Part shown: positions 56,632 through 64,000 of the stretch, piece by piece
How positions within the stretch are numbered: the first letter of the stretch is position 1
Layout of the letters: the number at the start of each line of letters is the position of its first letter
Origin: Blautia sp. OF03-15BH
GTDB taxonomy: Bacteria > Bacillota > Clostridia > Lachnospirales > Lachnospiraceae
DNA length: 64,000 nucleotides
Assembly (NCBI RefSeq): GCF_003463065.1
Contig: NZ_QSCM01000012.1
Span: forward strand, 28,469-92,468
Direction: 5' to 3'
Program-made: the position numbers and the translations under genes
The notes under the pieces: generated by a model
Told to the model about the DNA's origin: nothing
Databases searched by the model: none
What the model saw: only the letters and a program-made list of their open reading frames with translations

Positions 56632-57650
56632 AAGGTTACTCCTTTTTCTCCTGCATCGATATGACCGATGACATAAGGAGTCTCACCGGCTGCCTTGACA
56701 GCCTCCATAACGGTATCCGCATCTTTCGGATCCACAGCAAGCACAAGACCGATACCCATATTGAAGGTATTGTACATCATATGCTCCTCGATCTGGCCTT
56801 CCTTCTGAAGCATGCGGAAGATTGCCGGAACCTCATAGCTGTTCTTCTCGATCACTGCATGTGCCCCTTCCGGAAGCATACGCGGAACGTTCTCGTAGAA
56901 ACCGCCGCCGGTGATATGGCTGCAGCCTTTTACTCTCACGCCTGCATTCTTGATGCTCTTCATCGTCTTTACATAAATCTTGGTCGGTGCCAGAAGTGCC
57001 TCGCCGAGAGTCTTTCCAAGCTCCTCATGATAGGTATCCAGAGTTTCCTTCTCCATCTTGAAGACGCTGCGGACCAGTGAAAAGCCATTGCTGTGAACAC
57101 CGCTGGATGCGATTCCGATCAGGGTATCGCCTGCTTTGATATCTGCTCCGGTAATGAGGTCCTTCTGATCTACCACACCAACAGCAAAGCCTGCCAGATC
57201 ATACTCATCCACCGGATAGAAGCCCGGCATCTCAGCAGTCTCACCACCGATCAGCGCTGCATCAGACTGGAGACAGCCATCAGCCACACCTTTTACGATG
57301 GAAGCGATCTTCTCCGGATAGTTTTTGCCGCAGGCAATGTAATCCAGGAAGAACAGCGGTTCTCCGCCTGCACAGGCAATGTCGTTTACACACATAGCCA
57401 CACAGTCAATACCAACGGTATCATGTTTGTCCATGATGAAAGCCAGTTTCAGTTTGGTACCTACTCCGTCGGTTCCGGATACCAGGGTCGGATGCTCCAT
57501 ATCTTTAAATTTATCCATGGAAAATGCACCTGAAAATCCGCCGATCCCGCCAAGCACTTCACTGCGCATGGTTTTCTTTACATGCTCTTTCATAAGCTCT
57601 ACTGATTTGTAACCCGCCTCGATATCTACGCCTGCCTTCTTGTAATCCAT
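56625..57650 (-). CDS. purM: Phosphoribosylformylglycinamidine cyclo-ligase
   Basis: A 341-residue AIR synthetase closing the imidazole ring. Family motifs: YKKAGVDIEAGYKSVE at the start, VSGTDGVGTKLKLAF near 58, ALIGGETAEMPGFY near 133 and HITGGGFYENVPRMLP near 240. AGGAGG lies ten bases before ATG 57650. It follows purE by 58 bases and overlaps purN. Confidence 0.97.
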   Translation of the reverse strand: MDYKKAGVDIEAGYKSVELMKEHVKKTMRSEVLGGIGGFSGAFSMDKFKDMEHPTLVSGTDGVGTKLKLAFIMDKHDTVGIDCVAMCVNDIACAGGEPLFFLDYIACGKNYPEKIASIVKGVADGCLQSDAALIGGETAEMPGFYPVDEYDLAGFAVGVVDQKDLITGADIKAGDTLIGIASSGVHSNGFSLVRSVFKMEKETLDTYHEELGKTLGEALLAPTKIYVKTMKSIKNAGVRVKGCSHITGGGFYENVPRMLPEGAHAVIEKNSYEVPAIFRMLQKEGQIEEHMMYNTFNMGIGLVLAVDPKDADTVMEAVKAAGETPYVIGHIDAGEKGVTLC

Positions 57651-57708
57651 TTTGGAAAATCCTCCTTCATTTATCCTGATCTCGTTTTTCTCGAAATGTT
57701 TCTCTGAA

Positions 57709-58218
57709 TTATTTCTTCATGTATTCCTTGTATCCAACCTTATCAAGCTTCTCAGCCTTTGCCACTACCTGCTCTTTCATTTCCAGGGAGTAAGCTTTCA
57801 ATTTCTCAAGAAGCGCCTCATCGGAAGTTGCAAGGATCTTGGCTGCCAGAATACCTGCGTTGGCACCACCGTTAATGGCTACCGTCGCCACCGGAATGCC
57901 TGTGGGCATCTGCACGATGGAGTAAAGGGAGTCTCTTCCTCCCAGAGAAGTGGTGTGCATGGGAATACCGATGACCGGCATCGGGAAAATAGCAGCGCAC
58001 ATTCCCGGCAGATGAGCCGCCATACCGGCTCCCGCAATGATCACCTTAAAGCCCTTGCTCTCAGCGGATTTCGCATACTCAAAAAACTCATCCGGTTCTC
58101 TGTGTGCAGAAATAATGGTCATTTCATAATCGATTCCCAGTTTTTCCAGGATATCCGCAGCTTTCGCCATAACCGGCATATCCGAATCACTGCCCATTAC
58201 AATACCGACTTTTGCCAT
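57709..58218 (-). CDS. purE: 5-(carboxyamino)imidazole ribonucleotide mutase
   Basis: A 169-residue enzyme moving the carboxyl group in AIR carboxylation. VGIVMGSDSDMPV (residues 4-16) and SAHREPDEF (near 40), GAGMAAHLPG (near 67) are the ligand sites. No purK is adjacent; class II PurE acts directly on AIR with CO2, but the sequence here is not decisive and anaerobes often lack PurK. AAGGAG precedes ATG 58218. First gene of the pur operon. Confidence 0.95.
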   Translation of the reverse strand: MAKVGIVMGSDSDMPVMAKAADILEKLGIDYEMTIISAHREPDEFFEYAKSAESKGFKVIIAGAGMAAHLPGMCAAIFPMPVIGIPMHTTSLGGRDSLYSIVQMPTGIPVATVAINGGANAGILAAKILATSDEALLEKLKAYSLEMKEQVVAKAEKLDKVGYKEYMKK

Positions 58219-58271
58219 GATTCATAATCTCCTTTAGATATGTATAGTTTTATTTCAGTTCCTATCCTTTT

Positions 58272-58300
58272 ATTTTACTAAGACTTCCTGTCATTGTCAA
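58272..58300 (-). promoter_or_regulatory. Promoter of the pur operon
   Basis: Minus strand TTGACA (58295-58300), 17 bases, TAAAAT (58272-58277), about 50 bases before purE. No purine riboswitch core is seen in the short leader. Confidence 0.7.
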
Positions 58301-58456
58301 CCAATCTTCCTTAACGCATTTCACATTTATCCAGTGCTTTTTCCGGAAAAAAACGACAAATTGTCAGAAAAAGAGGCGGAACATCAAAAAAAGGCTGCAG
58401 TCTCCGGAACGGATCTTTCCGAAGAACTGCAGCCAGTCTGCTTTCTGATATAAAAA

Positions 58457-59854
58457 CTACCCGGCCAGATGCAGGACACCGATGAGCAGGATGCCGCACA
58501 GACCATAATAAGAAATAACTGCCACCAGGTCGTTGATCGTAGTGATCAGAGGACCGGAAGCCACTGCCGGATCCACATGGATCTTTTTGAAAAAAAGCGG
58601 GATACAGGTTCCCACTGCTCCGGAAATGACCATCGCCAGAACCAGAGAAAGACCGATACAGGCAGATACCGCATAAGAAAAACCAAATGGTTTTCCTTTA
58701 AACAGTGCAATGTAAAGACCGATGAGCAGGAACGAAAGGACTCCCAGGATCAGACCATTGGAGAAACCGATGCGCATTTCCTTCCATACCAGTTCCAGCT
58801 TCTGTCTCCCGGTCAGGGACTCATCCATCAGCACACGGATGGTAACAGCCAGAGACTGGGTACCCACGTTACCTGCCATGTCAAGGATCAGAGACTGGAA
58901 ACACATAATGATGGTGAGCTGGCTCACTACCTGCTCAAAAATGCCTACCACAGATGATACCACCATGCCAAGTCCCAGCAGGATCAGAAGCCAGGGAAGA
59001 CGTTTTTTGATACTCTCTTTTAAAGGCTCCTTCAGATCCTCCTCTGCAGTCAGACCTGCAAACTTCGCATAGTCCTCTCCCATCTCATCATCGACCAGTT
59101 CTACAATGCTCTGAGAAGTGATCACACCCAGAAGCTTGTTGTCATTGTCCAGTACCGGGATGGAGTCTTCGGAATAGTTTTTCAGCTTTTCGATACAGTC
59201 ATCGATCTGCTCCTGTCCGTAAACGTACGGATAGGAGGTAACGATCTGCTGCTCCAGAGGGGATTCCTGCCTGGCAATGATCAGATCCTTCAGATCGATG
59301 GCTCCATAAAAGGTGCCGTCTTCCGTCACCACAAAGATCGTGGAAATATTATCATTTTTGGCCGCCTGCTCGATCAGGCCGCTCATGGCCTGTTTTACCG
59401 TAAGATTCTCACGGATCACGATACAGTTGGTCGTCATGCGGCTTCCGATCTCCTCATCGTCAAAGGAAGCAATGATCGCCATATCTTTTCTGGCATCTGC
59501 ATCCATCAGAGCGATCAGGACCGGTCTTTTTTCCTTGGATGTCATACGCAGAACATCCACTACAGCATCCGTTTCCATACCGGAAAGGATCGCTGCCGCC
59601 TTCTTGATGTCCATCTCATCCAGATATTCCGCCGCCTGTTTTTCATCAATATGCTCAAAAATATCGGAAAGCATCCCAATATCGAGAATGCGGTATACCT
59701 TCCGTCTTTCCGTGAGTGTCAGTTCCGGAAACACCTCTGCCAGATCGTTCTCGTGATAATCTTCCAGCTTGTCACGCATGATCCCCGGTGAGGCGTTGCT
59801 TCTGACAATGTCAAGGATTTCTGACTTGTAATCTTCCTGTACGTTGTTTTCCAT
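58457..59854 (-). CDS. mgtE: Magnesium transporter MgtE
   Basis: A 465-residue magnesium channel. The N-domain (about 20-130, a superhelical MgtE_N) is followed by two CBS domains (about 135-260; TNCIVIRENLTVKQAM then SIPVLDNDNKLLGVITSQSIVEL) that close the pore when magnesium is high, and a five-helix membrane domain (about 285-465) with NVGTQSLAVTIRVL and GNxGTQ-like pore signature. AGGAGGG precedes ATG 59854. It has its own strong promoter and a leader of almost 390 bases. Confidence 0.96.
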   Translation of the reverse strand: MENNVQEDYKSEILDIVRSNASPGIMRDKLEDYHENDLAEVFPELTLTERRKVYRILDIGMLSDIFEHIDEKQAAEYLDEMDIKKAAAILSGMETDAVVDVLRMTSKEKRPVLIALMDADARKDMAIIASFDDEEIGSRMTTNCIVIRENLTVKQAMSGLIEQAAKNDNISTIFVVTEDGTFYGAIDLKDLIIARQESPLEQQIVTSYPYVYGQEQIDDCIEKLKNYSEDSIPVLDNDNKLLGVITSQSIVELVDDEMGEDYAKFAGLTAEEDLKEPLKESIKKRLPWLLILLGLGMVVSSVVGIFEQVVSQLTIIMCFQSLILDMAGNVGTQSLAVTIRVLMDESLTGRQKLELVWKEMRIGFSNGLILGVLSFLLIGLYIALFKGKPFGFSYAVSACIGLSLVLAMVISGAVGTCIPLFFKKIHVDPAVASGPLITTINDLVAVISYYGLCGILLIGVLHLAG

Positions 59855-60238
59855 TTCGCCCTCCTGTTTTACCTTCTGGTAAGGTAATTCTATCCATTCT
59901 TTCTGTTTTTTTGCACACGCAAAAAAGATGCTGCTGCCGGAAATTTAATTTTCGGCCATGACATCAAAAGAGATGAAGAACTTTTTGTCCTTCATAAACA
60001 GTTGCAGTTATAGCGATACTCAGGCTTGGATTTTTGAAAACAGAACAGGAAATATCAGAGCAGGCAGAACAGACTGCCGCTCATCTCCCATTCCATGTTT
60101 CTACTTCGCCCATGACTGTCGCAACCGTCCATTCTGTTCACCTGCCTTTATCCATAAATTTTTTCAGAAATTTCAGCAGATACGTTTTGCGTTTTTCTGC
60201 CGATCTACATAAAGATGAGCCGGAGATCCCCGACTCCT
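59855..60238 (-). promoter_or_regulatory. Long structured leader of mgtE, no gene
   Basis: Between the mapped promoter and mgtE lie about 384 bases with no credible gene. The minus-strand RNA can form GGCAGGTGAACAG/CTGTTCTGCC near 60065-60140 and, close to the gene, GGCCGAAAATT/AATTTCCGGC (59936-59957) and TTTTTTGC-ACAC-GCAAAAAA (59907-59926), the latter pair looking like alternative hairpins with a T run. It may be an attenuated, ion-sensing leader; the M-box consensus is not recognised. Confidence 0.45.
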
Positions 60239-60243
60239 TTGCT

Positions 60244-60272
60244 ATTATAGTACCTTTCCCCGGAAATTGCAA
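60244..60272 (-). promoter_or_regulatory. mgtE promoter
   Basis: Minus strand TTGCAA (60267-60272), 17 bases, TATAAT (60244-60249). Confidence 0.65.
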
Positions 60273-60315
60273 CCGGGGAATCACGACCGGACGCAACAGA
60301 TTTTCAAGACTGTTC

Positions 60316-60344
60316 TTGCAATTATCTTACCCCATCAGTATAAT
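60316..60344 (+). promoter_or_regulatory. degV promoter
   Basis: TTGCAA (60316-60321), 17 bases, TATAAT (60339-60344), about 75 bases before ATG 60424; divergent from the mgtE promoter. Confidence 0.7.
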
Positions 60345-60423
60345 ATACTGTTGTGGGTAAAAAGTCTTTTGCCCCGGCTGACGACAATAAATCCTCAAAA
60401 GAAGTAAAGGAGAAGTTATATAT

Positions 60424-61281
60424 ATGAGTCACAGTATAGCAGTCATGACTGACACAAACAGCGGACTTACCCCGGAGCAGGCGAAGGAGCTTGGCGTTTA
60501 TCTTCTGCCTATGCCTATTCTTATCAATGGAAAAGAGTATTATGAGCATCAGACCATCACTCCGAAGGAATTTTATAAAGAAATGCAGGAGAAAGCGGAT
60601 ATCAGCACAGCACAGCCCTCTCCCGCTGATCTGATGGATCTCTGGGAAGAAATTTTAAAGACCCACGATGAGATCGTGCATATCCCCATGTCCAGCGGTC
60701 TTTCCGGAAGCTGCGAAACCGCCGCCGGTTTTGCAAAAGAGTTTGACGGCCGTGTCCTTGTCGTAGACAATCACCGGATTTCCGTTACCATGCGTCAGTC
60801 TGTTCTGGAAGCCCTCCAGATGACCAAAGATGGAAAAACAGGCAACGAAATCAAAGAATATCTGGAAAAAGACGGTCTGGAATCCAGTATCTACATCGCC
60901 GTCAATACTCTGGAATACCTGAAGAAGGGCGGCCGTGTCACAGCTGCCGGTGCTGCCATCGGCAGTGTCCTTAATATCAAGCCGGTGCTTCAGATCCAGG
61001 GTGGAAAACTGGATGCCTATAAGAAGGTCCGGGGTATGAAAGCTGCGATAAAGGCCATCATCGACGGTCTGAAGCAGGATGAAGCCGTTCGCTTCAAAGA
61101 TCAGAAGCTTCTGATCCGTGCCGCTTATTCCGGAGACGACTCCGTGGGCGAGATGTGGCAGGCAGAACTGCAGAAAGCGTTCCCGGAATACACCATTGAA
61201 AAAGATCCGCTTCCCTTAAGTATTGCCTGCCATACCGGTGCCGATGCCCTTGGAGCCGGTATCATGAAGGATATTTTATAA
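60424..61281 (+). CDS. DegV family fatty-acid-binding protein
   Basis: A 285-residue DegV protein (FakB type), which holds a fatty acid for phosphorylation by FakA before it enters phospholipid synthesis. VMTDTNSGL at residues 7-15, the lipid-phosphate loop SSGLSGSCETA near 90 and NTLEYLKKGGRVTAAGAAIGSVLNIKPVL near 160-190 are diagnostic. AAAGGAG precedes ATG 60424. Fatty acid specificity is not readable. Its 3' end overlaps the convergent aminopeptidase gene by six bases. Confidence 0.92.
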   Translation: MSHSIAVMTDTNSGLTPEQAKELGVYLLPMPILINGKEYYEHQTITPKEFYKEMQEKADISTAQPSPADLMDLWEEILKTHDEIVHIPMSSGLSGSCETAAGFAKEFDGRVLVVDNHRISVTMRQSVLEALQMTKDGKTGNEIKEYLEKDGLESSIYIAVNTLEYLKKGGRVTAAGAAIGSVLNIKPVLQIQGGKLDAYKKVRGMKAAIKAIIDGLKQDEAVRFKDQKLLIRAAYSGDDSVGEMWQAELQKAFPEYTIEKDPLPLSIACHTGADALGAGIMKDIL

Positions 61282-63321
61282 CGGTTCGTTCAGTTCTTCC
61301 GTTCCAGGCAGGACAAAACGCCCGTTTTCCAGAATGGAGACTTCGCTTCCATCCGCTTTGATGACACGGACAGCCCCCAGTTCCTTATAAGGCACCGTGA
61401 TGTCGGTATGACAGCCAAAGTAAGCTTTGGAAACATCTTCTTTGCGCAGAAGCGAAACTTCATTCTCACGGGCAATCACTTCTTTTCCATCCGGATTGTA
61501 GATCGGACAGTCTTCTTCCCAGCTGTAGCAGGTATCTCCAACCGCAAAATGCGGTCCCATTTTTTCTGCAATAAGCACCGGCAGCTGATCGCCAATGCCG
61601 TATTTCTCTGATACCGCATAAGCAGTGGTATTGGTTCCGATCGCAAACTCACCGAGCGGCAGGCTCTTATGATGGTTCATGATCGTTTCTTTCAGATATT
61701 CCTGATTTTTCTCTTCCGATTCAAAATTAGAACAATGATATTCTGTCACCATGCCATCCTGAAATACCAGGCGAAGCTTCTTATAATAAAGCCCTGCCAG
61801 GAAGGTTTCCGTCACCTCCAGCACGCCATTGGTCCCGGCAAGCTTCGGAGATGTGAACACTTCTCCTACGGGAATGTTGCAATCTGCCACGCAGTTTTCA
61901 AAAATAGTTTCTCTGGAAGGATCCTTCAGTTCATGAAGAGCGACTGTGATATCGGTATGGTTTTCTCCTCTTCCCAGTACACGGACCTTCACTCCCTGAT
62001 CAAGCGTATCGATGATCGTCTGCTGGATCTTCTGATACTTCTGATAATCCAGGGTATTGATCCGGATCACTTCACGGAAAATCTCCGGAAACCTGTCTCC
62101 TACCTCCGGTGTCGGGAAGCAGATCACCGTAAAGCCGGTCTCTTCTCCATTGATATAACGGTTCCGGATCTGAGTCAGTTCATTCTGATATTCAAGGACC
62201 AGTTTCTGCTGACGCTCTGAAAAATGGCAGGCACTCTCTTTATCTGCCGGTGCAAAGGGTTTGCCGCCGAATACCTCCTGACAGGCAGGACCGGCAAACT
62301 CAGCAGCCAGTTTTTTGTTTTTCTCATAAGCGGTCCGCATGACACCAAGTCTTCTCTCATTATAATTTCCATCCAGGAAAAGAGCCTCATCTGCACGATG
62401 ATCATACGCATACTGTTTGTTCGGGATTCCTCCGCAGTAGCCAACCGCACGCACACCAGACGCTGCCCGGTAGATCACCGGCTCCAGTCCCATTGCCCGG
62501 AAGTTTTCTACTGCCTTCCGGATCATCCGCTCAAATCCAATGACAAAACGGACATTGACCGTCTTCTTTCTGGAAAGCTCCTTCCTGCTCTGGATGAAAT
62601 ACAGCCGCAGTCCCTCACTGTATACATTTGCCATACGCGCAACGGTCTCTTCCGGCAGCTGATTGATATACTCTGCCATCTTCACTTCGTTATCAGAGAT
62701 ATATTCTCCATATTTATACAGATAACGGAGGTCGGAAAGATCAGACTCCATCAGGATCTTTCTGGCAAAATCACAGTCCGGATCCAGCTGCTGCGTCAGG
62801 CGCTCCATCAGGAAAAGCTCACTGTAATCACTCTTGAACCAGTAGAGGATCTGCTGAATCTCACGATAAGAAGGAAGTTCCTCCCCTTCAAAAGCATTGT
62901 ATACTTCAATAAAAAGCTCTGCCAGAACCACGATCTCCTCCAGCCGCTGTTCAAAAGCACTGACAATCATCGTACGAAGCTCTGTATACAGGAAGCACAG
63001 CAGCTTGCTGTGTGTTTCTCCCAGTTCTTTCAACGCATAATCCGGATTGGCAAAACTCTTTGCGTAATGCTCAGGAAGGATATCCAGATAAAGGCTCCTG
63101 TTCAGAGTCTGCCATTCCTTTAAAGTATAGTTTTCCGTGTGGCCGTTCCTGATCTCTCCGTACAGGCCCTCCATCGTCAGGATAAAACCGGCTGTTCTTC
63201 TGAAATACGGCTGATAGATCTCCGGCACCGTAGCTTCTCCGGCGATCTCACCGATCCGCTCCATGGCCAGTTCAAAACGCTCCCGGAGCACGTCGTTTTC
63301 TTCGTTCTTTTTTGTTTCCAT
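61276..63321 (-). CDS. Large M29-like aminopeptidase
   Basis: A 681-residue protein whose C-terminal half (about 370-670) matches M29 thermophilic-type metallo-aminopeptidases: RINTLDYQKYQKIQQTIIDTLDQG, NCVADCNIPVGEVFTSP, LPLGEFAIGTNTTAYAV and EKMGPHFAVGDTCYS, with the expected Glu and His metal ligands. The N-terminal 350 residues are helical and not recognised; ordinary M29 enzymes are about 410 residues. ATG 63321 has AAGGA upstream; the longer start at 63342 overlaps the HD gene. Its 3' end overlaps degV (opposite strand). Confidence 0.8.
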   Translation of the reverse strand: METKKNEENDVLRERFELAMERIGEIAGEATVPEIYQPYFRRTAGFILTMEGLYGEIRNGHTENYTLKEWQTLNRSLYLDILPEHYAKSFANPDYALKELGETHSKLLCFLYTELRTMIVSAFEQRLEEIVVLAELFIEVYNAFEGEELPSYREIQQILYWFKSDYSELFLMERLTQQLDPDCDFARKILMESDLSDLRYLYKYGEYISDNEVKMAEYINQLPEETVARMANVYSEGLRLYFIQSRKELSRKKTVNVRFVIGFERMIRKAVENFRAMGLEPVIYRAASGVRAVGYCGGIPNKQYAYDHRADEALFLDGNYNERRLGVMRTAYEKNKKLAAEFAGPACQEVFGGKPFAPADKESACHFSERQQKLVLEYQNELTQIRNRYINGEETGFTVICFPTPEVGDRFPEIFREVIRINTLDYQKYQKIQQTIIDTLDQGVKVRVLGRGENHTDITVALHELKDPSRETIFENCVADCNIPVGEVFTSPKLAGTNGVLEVTETFLAGLYYKKLRLVFQDGMVTEYHCSNFESEEKNQEYLKETIMNHHKSLPLGEFAIGTNTTAYAVSEKYGIGDQLPVLIAEKMGPHFAVGDTCYSWEEDCPIYNPDGKEVIARENEVSLLRKEDVSKAYFGCHTDITVPYKELGAVRVIKADGSEVSILENGRFVLPGTEELNEPL

Positions 63322-63331
63322 GACTATCCTT

Positions 63332-63934
63332 TCATTCCTCATTTCTTACCTTTATGTTTCCGTTTTCCACATTTTTGTCAAGAATCTTCTTTGTATATTT
63401 CCAGAGTTCTTCACTGCCCTCATGCACTCTGGCATCCAGTTTCAGGATCTGATCGATATACACCCCATGCTTGGTCCAGGAAATACCGCCGGCTGCATCA
63501 TTTAAAAATACCGGTTGGATCTTGTCCAGTGTATTGGCAAACCTGGCCTCCGGGGTCTCCATAGCCTCAAATTCATCCCAGAGTTCCCTTGCCATTCTGG
63601 CCTGATCCGGCGGAAGGAGATTGTAGATCCGGTCGGCTGCTTTCAGCTCCCGTTCCTCCTTGCTTTTGTTTCCTTCCTCATCGTAAGCATAAGTGTCTCC
63701 CGCATCGATCTCCACCAGATCATGCATCAATACCATCAGCATCGTATGAGCCACATCGATCTTTTCATTGGAATACTCAGAAAGCAGTGCACACATCACC
63801 GCCAGATGCCAGGCATGTTCTGCATCCGTTTCCTGGCGGCTCGCATCTGAGATCAGGGTCTGCCGACGGATATTTTTCTCTTTATCAATCTCCAGAATAA
63901 AATCCATCTGCTTTTTCAGTCGTTCCATATCCAT
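63332..63934 (-). CDS. HD-domain phosphohydrolase (HDDC2/YfbR-like)
   Basis: A 200-residue metal-dependent phosphohydrolase. The HD motif is split as in the family: DAEHAWHLA (first His near 41), LMHDLVEID (His-Asp near 70-71) and a later Asp near 135 (NTLDKIQP). Related enzymes are 5'-deoxyribonucleotidases. The stop is ten bases before the aminopeptidase start, so they are likely one transcript. Ribosome-binding sequence before the start is weak (GGAT). Confidence 0.85.
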   Translation of the reverse strand: MDMERLKKQMDFILEIDKEKNIRRQTLISDASRQETDAEHAWHLAVMCALLSEYSNEKIDVAHTMLMVLMHDLVEIDAGDTYAYDEEGNKSKEERELKAADRIYNLLPPDQARMARELWDEFEAMETPEARFANTLDKIQPVFLNDAAGGISWTKHGVYIDQILKLDARVHEGSEELWKYTKKILDKNVENGNIKVRNEE

Positions 63935-64000
63935 TTTCTTATCCGTTACTGAAAACTTATAAAAAGTTATAAACTTCCATGTTTCATTCCTACTTCAACG

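Noticed and set aside
58219..58310. Purine riboswitch before purE
   Set aside because: The leader is only about 45-50 bases long and lacks the conserved TATA/CTAC loop sequences.
59855..60238. M-box magnesium riboswitch before mgtE
   Set aside because: The conserved blocks are not present on the mgtE strand. A GCTGCTGCCGGAAA stretch exists at about 59930 but on the opposite strand, so it cannot act as an M-box for mgtE.
60034..60360. A 108-residue open frame in the mgtE-degV gap
   Set aside because: It has no ribosome-binding site, runs through both mapped promoters and looks like no known protein.

Overview
The window looks like a chromosomal segment of a strictly anaerobic, low-to-mid GC member of the Lachnospiraceae (Clostridia, possibly Blautia or a close relative). 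This is inferred from the gene content: a Firmicutes-type SecA, long-form HPF, ClpC, YesM/YesN-type two-component proteins, ECF-type pantothenate uptake, a class B sortase remnant and AGGAGG ribosome-binding sites throughout. No plasmid, prophage or CRISPR array is visible; most of the window is ordinary core genome with a few accessory islands.

Layout. 1-1.7 kb: a cut-off LuxR-type response regulator and a DUF975 membrane protein. 1.7-4.7 kb: the aspartate pathway (ACT regulator, hom, lysC). 4.8-8.1 kb: a three-gene envelope module (SPFH protein, zinc-ribbon protein, TPM protein) resembling Bacillus subtilis ydjGHI. 8.3-13.5 kb: prfB, secA, feoA, hpf. 13.6-20.1 kb: an isolated eukaryotic-type HisA, a membrane FMN_bind-like protein, Mrp, a hydrolase, and CoA genes (coaBC divergent from panT-coaX). 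20.3-20.7 kb: a PBECR-type nuclease gene lying between two identical 33-bp terminator hairpins. 20.8-25.9 kb: N-acetylhexosamine salvage (GH20, AraC regulator, nucleotidyltransferase, anomeric kinase). 26-29.3 kb: ABC-F protein behind a repeat-rich leader, then trpS. 29.6-39.3 kb: one large sugar-uptake locus (mglB, mglA, mglC, small membrane protein, YesN-like regulator, YesM-like kinase, two further sugar-binding proteins). 39.5-46.3 kb: an FMN-dependent hydroxy-acid oxidase homologue, then two DtxR-like regulators, DUF454 and a CydDC-like heterodimeric ABC transporter. 46.5-48.3 kb: sortase B pseudogene, Uma2 nuclease-fold protein, small membrane protein, tRNA-Trp. 48.5-53.5 kb: radA, a conserved hypothetical, clpC and its GntR-type regulator. 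53.6-60 kb: cadherin-like membrane protein, purE-M-N-D, mgtE with a long leader. 60.4-64 kb: DegV, an M29-type aminopeptidase and an HD phosphohydrolase.

How it works together. Three accessory modules stand out. The HexNAc island appears to cleave amino sugars inside the cell, phosphorylate them at C1 and couple them to a nucleotide. The mgl island combines a galactose/glucose-type importer with its own two-component system and an extra membrane-anchored binding protein that may act as the sensor. The DtxR-like/DUF454/CydDC-like island carries two near-perfect inverted operator-like sequences on either side of its promoter and is the best candidate here for a poorly described system.

The most striking non-coding signal is a dispersed, palindromic element with ends reading GTAACTGTTCAGA. 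Two 144-bp copies, 142/144 identical and in opposite orientation, lie 6.5 kb apart; two diverged copies lie elsewhere. Its terminal GTAAC overlaps or supplies the stop codon of neighbouring genes, and in one case the element encodes the last 13 residues of an AraC regulator.
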